A DNA stretch of 64,000 bases. Origin: Bromus sterilis. Its lineage: Eukaryota > Streptophyta > Magnoliopsida > Poales > Poaceae. Below are positions 56,130 through 64,000 of this stretch, piece after piece. Every line of letters begins with the position of its first letter. Within the stretch, counting starts at the first letter, position 1. The notes beneath the pieces are model-generated. The model saw only the letters and a list, made by a program, of their open reading frames with translations. It was not told the origin of the DNA and ran no database searches. The translations under genes were made by a program, and so were the position numbers. The stretch covers positions 295,227,782 to 295,291,781 of the forward strand of contig OX465600.1 in assembly GCA_950022295.1 (NCBI GenBank), read 5' to 3'.

Positions 56130-57263
56130 CTAGTTAACAGTTATGTTTTGAAAGTTCATGCATTGAAAATTAAAGTGACCCTCCATACCACAAAGTTCAC
56201 AAGTAAAAGGATAAAGGTCACACAATTCTCTAGCAATTTCATTTAAATCTTTGACCCAAGTGATTGTTCTTTCATGCTTATGTTGCTTACAATACTTCTC
56301 TTCTTCAATCATAGGCCTTTCACAAGGTCTATCCACTCCACAAAAAGTAACATGCTTATATAAAACTTCATTTTCAGGAATTGGATCATGCATGTTGCAA
56401 TCATCATGAACAATTTTATTTTCTTTGAAAATCTCTTTAAAAGGTTCATGATTCTTGATCCAATCCTCCTTAGGCATATTAAGATGTGAAGAAAAAGATT
56501 TGAGGAAATCAACAAGGAGTTGAGAATCAAGCCCAAACTTAGCACTAAACTTATTAAAAGTTGCAGTTTCAGCAAATGACTTAATGCAATCATACTCATA
56601 AATTATACCTGACTCTTTACCTTTGTCGATCTCCCAATCTTCAGTGTTGCGTTGAATTCTTTCAAGGAGTTCCCATTTAGCATCAATATTTTTTTTTGTG
56701 TAAGAACCCATAGAGGAAGCATCGAGCAAGTCTTTATCCTGTCGAGAGAGCCTTGCATAAAAATTAGTAATAATGATATCTTTGGGGAGCCCATGGTTAG
56801 GACATTTTAGCATTAAAGTTTTAAGTCTCACCCAAGCTTGAGCTATGCTCTCTCCGTCATGAGGATAGAAATTATAAACATAATTCCTATTCTCATGGAC
56901 TTCATGAAGAGGATAAAACTTGGAGTAAAAGAGAGACTGTATCTCTTCCCAATCCAGCAGGTGAGAATCATCTAGTAGCCTATACCATTCCAATGCTTTT
57001 CCTTTCAGTGACAAGGAAAATAATTTCCTCATGACTGCATCTCTTGTCAAACCTGAAATCTTAAATAACTCACAAAGTTCTGTAAGTTTCAACAAATGAA
57101 TACTAGGATTGGCTGTTCCATCATAACTATCATTCCTAATTATTTCAATTATCCCAAGTGGTATTTGGAACGGAATACATTCAGTAGGTGGAGGAGACTT
57201 CTCTACCACGGGTGTGGTAAAGCGGCCTTCCCCAAGCAACGAACTAAGAGTGCGGTTTTCCAT
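56130..57263 (-). CDS. Gag of element G with a zinc knuckle
   Basis: ATG at 57263 (MENRTLSSLLGEGRFTTP). The frame is open upstream into the leader, but this ATG fits relatives. The capsid core has LFSLSLKGKALEWYRLL, FYSKFYPLHEVHENRN, AQAWVRLKTLMLKCPNHGLP and FYARLSRQDKDLLDASSMGS. Near the end CELCGMEGHFNFQC is a perfect CX2CX4HX4C zinc knuckle, expected to bind RNA. The frame ends with TAG after NITVN. This is the only gag in the window with a zinc knuckle. Confidence 0.9.
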   Translation of the reverse strand: MENRTLSSLLGEGRFTTPVVEKSPPPTECIPFQIPLGIIEIIRNDSYDGTANPSIHLLKLTELCELFKISGLTRDAVMRKLFSLSLKGKALEWYRLLDDSHLLDWEEIQSLFYSKFYPLHEVHENRNYVYNFYPHDGESIAQAWVRLKTLMLKCPNHGLPKDIIITNFYARLSRQDKDLLDASSMGSYTKKNIDAKWELLERIQRNTEDWEIDKGKESGIIYEYDCIKSFAETATFNKFSAKFGLDSQLLVDFLKSFSSHLNMPKEDWIKNHEPFKEIFKENKIVHDDCNMHDPIPENEVLYKHVTFCGVDRPCERPMIEEEKYCKQHKHERTITWVKDLNEIARELCDLYPFTCELCGMEGHFNFQCMNFQNITVN

Positions 57264-57344
57264 AAGCCTAACTAGTGAAACTAAAAACAAGAAACGAAAA
57301 GATTTAATTGCAAGATCTAAAGATATACCTTCAAACACTTACTT

Positions 57345-57361
57345 CCCTGGCAACGGCGCCA
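57345..57361 (-). other. Primer binding site of element G (tRNA-Asp type)
   Basis: The minus strand reads TGGCGCCGTTGCCAGGG, the same one-base variant as element A, 9 bp inside the 5' LTR. Confidence 0.88.
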
Positions 57362-57370
57362 GAAATAGCT

Positions 57371-58827
57371 TGATGTCTACGCACGCTTCTATTCTTGTAG
57401 ACTATGTTGGGCCTCCAAGCGCAGAGGTTTGTAGGACAACAACAATTTCCCTCAAGTGGATGACCTAAGGTTTATCAAACTCAGGGAAGTAGAGGTTGAA
57501 GATGGTCTATCTCAAGCAACCCTGGAATTAAGATACAAGAAGTCTCTTGTGTCCCAAACACACCTAATACAATGGCAAATTTTATAGGTGCACTAGTTCG
57601 GCGAAGAGATGGTAAAATATGGGTGATAGGGGTGGCAAAGCAAGGTAATATAAATCTGAATAAGTAAAAACAGCAAGGTAGCAAGCGACAAAAGTGAGCA
57701 CCAACGGTATTGCAATGGGGGAAACAAGGCCTAGGCTTCATACTTTCACTAGTGGCAACTCCCAACAACATTAACATAGTCTAATCACAGGATATTTCCC
57801 ATAAAACATGCAATGGAGAGGTACTCGAAGGTCATTCCTTTGTGGTCAAGAGAGGACGAGAATTGTGTAGGGCTACAAAAGCACACCTCAGAGTTCGTAG
57901 TTCTCATCTATGGATTTCCCAATGTCACCGCGGCCATCCAAAGAGAGTACCACAATAACCACAACATATCTAAAGGATCGTCAAAGACAAGCACCAAGAG
58001 ACTCTCAATATTCAATCCACACACAAAAGAGGAAATCACTCATGAAAATATTCTTATAACCCATGTCCAATAGACCGTTGTCACCATGGTCTCGGGGATT
58101 ATACTAGATAAGATCAAGTGAGTACACCAATCCAATACATAGAAGAAGGGGAAACATCATGGGATCATCCTAGATTAACATAGCCTATGATCACAATGAA
58201 TATAACATCATGGGAGAGAGAGAGAAGACCACATAGCTACTGGTAGAAAGCTCAGCCCCGAGGAGGAACTACTCCGCATCATGGAGGGAGGAAGCAACGT
58301 CGATGGAGATGAATCCGGGGGCACTTCCCCGTCCCGGCAGGGTCCCAGCACAGGAATTCTGGTCCCCCAAAACTTGGTGGCGATGGCGGCGGAGATCGGA
58401 ATTTCTTCTGGAGAAAAGGGTTATGTCCTCGAGAGTTTCGCGACGAGAGAGATATATAGGCGAAGAGGGGCAGCCAGAGGTGGACCAGGGGCCCCAGGCG
58501 CCCCCTGGCCCGGCCTAGGGGTTGGCCGCGTCAGGTGGCCGCCTGGGCCACCCCTGGCTCCCCTCTGGCCCCACTTTGGCTCTTCCCGAAGCTTCCTGTA
58601 CGCTGATTTTTCCTATATTTTTCCCGGAATTTTTCTGGCACTTTAAGTAATGGGAAAACCTGAAATACAAAAATAGCAGAAAACAGGAACTGGCACTGGG
58701 GTGCACTGAGTTAATAGGTTAGTCCAAATATGATCAAAATTGTATGGAAGTGCATCAATATCATAGCAATATCACACAAAAGATGCATGGAGCAAGCAGA
58801 AATTATAGATACGTTTTGGACGTATCA
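57371..58827 (-). repeat. 5' LTR of element G
   Basis: From TGATGTCTACGCACG to TTTTGGACGTATCA. It lacks the E-type fragment found in the 3' LTR. It is related to the truncated LTR at 60665. Confidence 0.9.
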
Positions 58828-59795
58828 TAGCTACGAAAGATAAAGAACACACAACAACAGAAAGATAAGCATGAAAAATCCTATGATGTGTTCTAGATTG
58901 GAGTGGAGCGTGTTTCTCTCCCACACAAATTAATCTGGGGTCTAACTTGTTATGATCATCAAGCAAAGCTAAATAAAACTAAAAAGAATACCTAAGAGCG
59001 AGACGCTTTAAGCATAGCACATAACGCATGAAGTGATAAAAATATAGTGAGACGAAGGACGAACTGATGATTGTTGATGGAGAAGGGGATGGACGGGGGC
59101 ATCCCCAAGCTTAGTCGCTTGATTCTCCTTGAATATTAATTGGGGATGCATGCGGGCATCCCCAAGCTTGAGCATTTGACACTCTCGGATCTTCTTTCAT
59201 CATCTTCCCTCGCACACTTGAAAACTCCCTTCATACATAACTCATCATAAGCTGATTAGAGAGGTTAGTACCCTTAATAAAATATTTTTTCCCACCGGAT
59301 ATAAAGATATTCTTGAAGAGCTACTGCTTCTCAAGATTGCCAAAAGGTTTTTGCAAAGAAAAAGCAAGATTAAGGTATGCAAAAGTAAGGAAAGGCAAAA
59401 CGTGGCAGAATCTGTGAAAAACAGAACAACTGGTTGTAAAAAAGAAATTCGAGGCACTTCTGCAACTCATATAAAAAAACTCAGAACATACGAAAGTTTC
59501 ACAATTGTATAGAGCATGTTGTGTAAAAAATTCAGATCAAAAAGATGAACTCGTGATTTGTTTCAATTTTTTCCGTCAATCAGACAGAATCTGTTTTCTG
59601 GACAGAATGTCACAACTTTTGCTTCCCTTATCATAAGAGGCTATAACTTGGCACAAAGTTTGAAAATAAAGATACAATGATGTTGATACAGTAGTAAAAA
59701 TCATCAAGACCACTAAAAACAGAAGTAAAAACTCAAAGTAAAGATATCAAGGGTTGTCTCCCTAGAGCTCTTTCTTTATAGCCATAAAGATAGGC
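58828..59795 (-). other. 3' noncoding region of G2, truncated
   Basis: Holds the AGGG/CCCT hairpin (59750-59763) and the AAGCTTGGGGATGC hairpins (about 59095-59170, one with a perfect ten-pair stem). Otherwise similar to 53840-54800 of G. Confidence 0.7.
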
Positions 59796-60417
59796 TTAAG
59801 ATTTTAATGATGCTCTCGTAGGAATAAGAGTTGAAGAACAAAAGAGAGCATCAAGAAGCAAATACAAAACACATTTAAGTATAACATGCTTCCTATGCAT
59901 AGGAATATTGCAATAGAATAATTCATTGAAGCACAAAGCAATAAGCATAGGAAGGAAAAACAAGTGCAACTTCAAAACCATCAACATAAAGAGAGGGAAC
60001 TTGATATTATTGAAATATCGATGAGCATATGTTCCCCTCTCATAATAATTTTCAGTGGGATCATGAATAAACTCAACAATATAAGTATCACATAAAAAAT
60101 TGTTATCGTGATCTACAAGCATAGAAAATTTGTTACTCCCCACATAAGAAAAATCCTTCCCATTAGTAATAGTGGTAGCAAACTCAACAAAGTAGCTATC
60201 ACATGAATCATTCTTATCATGATCCACTTGAAAAAATTTATTATTTATAGCATAAGTGTCATCAGAATAATCATCATATATAGGAGGCAAAGTATGATCA
60301 AAATAAGTTTTCTCATCGAAACTTGGGGGGGCTAAAAAGATCATCTTCATAAAACGTAGCATCCCCAAGCTTATAACTTTGCATATCATTAGCATCAAAG
60401 ATATTCAAAGAAGACAT
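59796..60417 (-). pseudogene. Unknown ORF of G2, homologous to the ORFs of F and G, frameshifted
   Basis: ATG at 60417 (SSLNIFDANDMQSYKLGDAT). A run of seven C in the coding strand (about 60326-60332) shifts the frame at DLFSPP; six C would keep it open into FDEKTYFDHTLPPIYDDYSD. The rest has CDTYIVEFIHDPTENYYERG, FPLFMLMVLKLHLFFLPMLI and IPMHRKHVILKCVLYLLLDA. A tandem-like pair of segments, VDHDKNDSCDSYFVEF and VDHDNNFLCDTYIVEF, suggests an internal duplication. Function unknown. Confidence 0.62.
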
Positions 60418-60639
60418 ACTAATAACATTGCTACTATCATGAGTGTTGTGCAACTAATAAAGCTCCATAGGCTTTTTGATTTTCTCTTCAAACACTTCAT
60501 GTCCCAACTCAAGTTAGAGCTCATAAAGCTCTCTCATAATATTTTTGTTGTTTTCCATAAGCCTAACTAGTGAAAATAAAAACAAGAAACAAAAATATTT
60601 AATTGCAAGATCTAAAGATATACCTTCATACCTTCCCTC

Positions 60640-60656
60640 CCCGGCAACGGCGCTAG
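60640..60656 (-). other. Primer binding site of G2 (tRNA-Asp type, mutated)
   Basis: The plus strand reads CCCCGGCAACGGCGCTA; the last CCA has become CTA. Confidence 0.8.
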
Positions 60657-60664
60657 AAATAGCT

Positions 60665-61628
60665 TGATGTCTACGCACGCTTCTATTCTTGTAGACTATG
60701 TTGGGCCTCCAAGCGCAGAGGTTTGTAGGACAGCAGCAATTTCCCTCAAGTGGATGACCTAAGGTTTATCGAACTCAGGGAAGTAGAGGTTGAAGATGGT
60801 CTCTCTCAAGGAACCCTGCAATTAAGATACAAAAGTCTCTTGTGTCCCCAACACACATAATGAAACTAGGAGTTGTATAGGTGCACTAGTTCGGCGATGA
60901 GATGGTAAAATATGGGTGATAGGTGTGGCAAAGCAAGGTAATATAAATCTGTAATAAAAAGTGCAGCAAGCAAAATTGTGACAAAAGTGAGCACAAACGG
61001 TATAACAATGGTGGAAACAAGGCCTAGGCTTCATACTTTCACTAGTGGCAACTCCCAACAACATTAACATAGTCTAGTCACATGATATTTCCCATAAAAC
61101 ATGCAATGAAGATGCACTCGGAGGCCAATCCTTTGTGGTCAAGAGAGGACGAGAATTATGTAGGGCTACAAAAGCACACCTCAGAGTTCGTAGTTCTCAA
61201 TCTATGGATTTCCCACTGTCACCGCGGCCATCAAAAGAGAGTACCACAAAAGAGAGTACCACAACATATCTCAAGGATATTCAAATACAAGCACCAAGAG
61301 ACTCTCAATCTTCAATCAACACACAAAAGAGGAAATCACTCATGAAAGTATTCTTCTAAGCCATGTCCAAAAGACCGCTGTCACCATGGTCACTAGATAA
61401 GATCAAGTGAGTATATCAATCCAATACATAGAGGAAGGGGAAATATCATGGGATCACCCTAGATTAACATAGCCTATGATCACAACAAAGATCACATCAT
61501 GGGAGAGAGAGAAGAACACATAGCTACTGGTAGAAACCTCAGCCCCGAGGAGGGACTATTCCCGCATCATGGAGGGAGGAAGCAACGTCGATGGGGATGA
61601 ATCCGTGGGCACTTCCTCGTCTCGGTAG
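60665..61628 (-). repeat. 5' LTR of G2, truncated
   Basis: Matches 57371 onward from TGATGTCTACGCACG to about CTCGTCTCGGTAGGG; the remaining ~500 bp are missing. Confidence 0.87.
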
Positions 61629-64000
61629 GGACCCGGGGTTAGCGTATGTATTTCCAGTCATGATACAATCACATGGAGAGCCGAGAACCGTACCCACTTG
61701 TCTAGGCAGACAAGGCCAAGCACAGAACGTTCTCGGTAAGCATCGAACGTGAGGGGGCATCCCATTCAGGCCGGATGATCATCTGAGATGGGTCCTCATC
61801 GTCCGCTCACAAGTCTAAATGCTTATGGGTGGTGAATCCCATACTCATAGACAAGTCGCCTCAACCATGTTATCGATTGGATCCTAACTCTTACATAGAC
61901 TTACTCCATCCCGATCACTTAGTCGGGGTCTAGGGCGGGCTCGGTCATACAACAAAGTGTTCACGTGACAGAGTCACGAGCAATCACATCGCGATGCCCC
62001 AAGCTGCGCACATCTAAGGGCCACTTGGTGTATAAAAGACCGCCAGCCAGATCACAACTAAGGTCTCGAAAAACCCATACTAAGACATGCATGTTATAAT
62101 CATACACGCAGCACACATGCCTAGTATGAACAGCATGTATCATCACATAACTCTACAAAGTACTCTTTATAGATATACACATAGAGCATACAAAGATCAC
62201 ATGTCTGTGATCAACATCACATCATACAACGGAAGCAAATTAGGTCTGAGTACAGACAAGTTTAACAAATGGCTTAGAGAAGCCTTGTATAACAAACATG
62301 CCCTTCCACGAGGGGCCAGACTGCTGTCTGGGATTATACTACCAAGGTCAACATCGAGCTTCACGAAGGTGACTCCATCGGGGTCCGGTTCTTATCTAAA
62401 ACATAGAATAAGCAAACGTGAGTACAAAGTCGTACTCAGCAAGACTTACATCAGATCTAAACTACTCATGCTCAAGTATCAAGGTAAAGGAGGTGGGGTT
62501 CAACATGCAGAAGTGCCAGCTTTGACTTGGCTAATCCTGTACTACGAGTACCAGACTTTGAGGTAAGAAGCGTACACGAGTCCACTACATCTCCAAACAA
62601 TACACCACTATGGTTACTTCCTCGACTTCCCCACGAAGAAGCACACCATAGCACTCACGCTTATCTTGCGGATTTTATAAGTATCCATTCAAGTTGTCTA
62701 TGATCAAGTAGAGGTTTCCAAGTAGTCCATAACCGCGGACACGGCTATTCGAATAGTTCATTAACCCTGCAGGGGTGTACATCTTCACACGCGTGTCATC
62801 ACTTATCGCCTCGTTCTTGGCATCCTTCAAGCAGATGTCGGACGTGGATGAAACCAAGGCACTAACCTCACATCAACTTCTCTAATCCAGGAGTCGACTA
62901 CCTCAGTTTGGCACCGCTCGAGAGTCCGGCCGGTTCCACGAAACGGACTCAGATAATGTAAGGGACCGAGACGCCACCTCTGCCAGATGGTTTCACTGCC
63001 TCACAAGTCCACCCACATATCTAGGATGATGCAACCTTTTCTTCATTCTTTTTCTATGCACATGCCAAATGGAAAGCCCGAATCTATTGTGACTCCTCGA
63101 CCGGATCGGGTATGTAAAGAGGCCAAACGGGGCTCCCATAAAACCCTACATGTGGTCATACTCTTTGTCTTGGATCACAAAACAAGAACTCGGGGCCTAG
63201 GGCAGTGTTCAACAAGACAACCCACTGTGTACTCCTACACAGCCTCTCATCGTTCACCTTTGCTTAGGGTGGATTCACCAACACGTTTCACTTTCATCAA
63301 CACCACTGCGTTCATTCCATCCCGACTCACAATCAAAACATCCTCATTGTATCACTAAGCAGCAAAAGCACTAACAGTGCAGGGGCCACATGCTCATCAT
63401 TCAACTCCTAAATCTGCTAGGATTGTGGTTTGCTTAATACGGTGACAGAATGATAGGTCATGCATCGGAATGGGTTCAACTATGCGAAAGAACGTGTCTC
63501 GGTGATCTCCTAAACATGCATAAGCGAGACTGAGAGGGAAAATAGGATTTTATAGACATGATCAATGGGGTTTGCTTGCCTTGCTGACGAGGTTCGATAA
63601 CGGGGTCTTCAACGAAGGGGGTGGCCTCCGGTTCCAGTTGCACGTCTATCAAGCAAATAATCAAACAATGGTATAAATTTATTTGCAATGCATCAAACAC
63701 ATGATCAATATTTAAATGGTGATGTTCTTGGTCACAAAGTGTGTACAATTCCATTTAAAAGAAGTCACATGCAAAGTCATTTGCAAATGTGCTTCAAATT
63801 TGAATTTGAATTAAAGCCATATGGATGTTTTGCACTGTTCACCCAATTTTAATTGGTTAAACATGAAAACAGAGCCCATATTCATAATCCTTGGATTTTT
63901 CTGATATTTTTAGACATATTATTTGCTATATTTGGAGTTCATATGAATTAGTTATGAATTTCCCAAGTTTAAATGATTTTCTGGAATTTTCTGGAATTAC
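61629..64000 (-). repeat. Unassigned LTR-like region J
   Basis: No protein domain is recognised. On the minus strand near 62760-62730 it carries CGAATAGCCGTGTCCGCGG, also found in the LTR-like region I (47400-47420) in a similar form. The right end (63780-64000) is AT-rich. The mix suggests a long LTR or internal noncoding part of another retrotransposon in opposite orientation to I. Neither its ends nor a primer site could be found. Confidence 0.35.

Larger units (their letters stand above)
50831..58827 (-). mobile_element. LTR retrotransposon G (gypsy-type, gag plus unknown ORF)
   Basis: LTRs 50831-52324 and 57371-58827 flank an internal region with, on the minus strand, a tRNA-Asp-type primer site, gag with a zinc knuckle, a basic ORF, an unknown ORF with a hydrophobic C-terminus, a 3' noncoding region and a polypurine tract. 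No protease, RT or integrase is seen. The flanking 5-mers do not match (GTTCT left, TAGCT right), so one flank was rearranged after insertion. Confidence 0.85.
58828..61628 (-). mobile_element. Element G2 remnant: 5' part of a G-related retrotransposon
   Basis: On the minus strand: a truncated 5' LTR, primer site, unknown ORF and the start of the 3' noncoding region, cut off by G at 58827. There is no gag, unlike in G. The LTR stops at about 61628 where J begins. Confidence 0.82.

Noticed and set aside
61629..64000. Region J as a host gene or promoter region
   Set aside because: No exon-like ORF chain; shares motifs with the LTR-like region I, so a transposable-element origin is more likely.

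Overview
This window looks like intergenic DNA from a large grass genome, most likely a Triticeae species (wheat, Aegilops, rye or barley). The main evidence is a 1.7-kb LTR with the WIS/BARE/Angela terminal signature. It is supported by several gypsy-type families whose LTRs begin TGATACGTCCAAAACGTATC and whose primer binding sites match the 3' end of tRNA-Asp, and by a CACTA transposon with a TNP2-type transposase. I found no convincing host gene, no tRNA or rRNA gene and no CRISPR array. Nearly every base belongs to a transposable element, and insertions are nested up to four levels deep. Element letters A to J are my own labels.

Layout. Positions 1-13590 are the right part of a CACTA element with its transposase on the minus strand. 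It is split by gypsy-type element A (3064-13524, minus), which is itself split by solo LTR B (9749-11391, target duplication CTTGG). The CACTA element lies in a pol-bearing gypsy element C (minus: gag remnant, protease, RT, RNase H, integrase; 13591-19408). C shares one 810-bp LTR (19409-20218) with the 3' part of a second related copy, D (to 22650). Beside that LTR, antisense to pol, is an ORF resembling a B3 DNA-binding protein (20259-20834). Element E (22651-45039, plus) sits in D, element F (24734-40240, minus, duplication ACTTG) sits in E, and element H (29320-37646, plus, duplication CTATA) sits in F.

From 45040 to 50830 there is an unassigned stretch: a long LTR-like region, an initiator-Met-type primer site, an unrecognised ORF, and a WIS/BARE/Angela solo LTR (49120-50814, duplication TTTCT). 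Element G (50831-58827, minus) abuts a remnant of a related copy, G2 (58828-61628). The window ends in an unassigned LTR-like region, J.

How the parts relate. Only C/D carries reverse transcriptase and integrase, and C has replaced catalytic residues in both. A, E, F, G and H have the cis signals of a retrotransposon (LTRs, primer site, polypurine tract) but no RT or integrase. They encode gag with or without protease (A, E, H, G), an Athila-like ORF (A), or a protein of unknown function with a hydrophobic C-terminal region (F, G, G2). I infer that they were mobilised in trans. They also share noncoding elements 3' of their ORFs, notably a small hairpin with a compensatory base-pair change and hairpins that repeat the polypurine-tract sequence.
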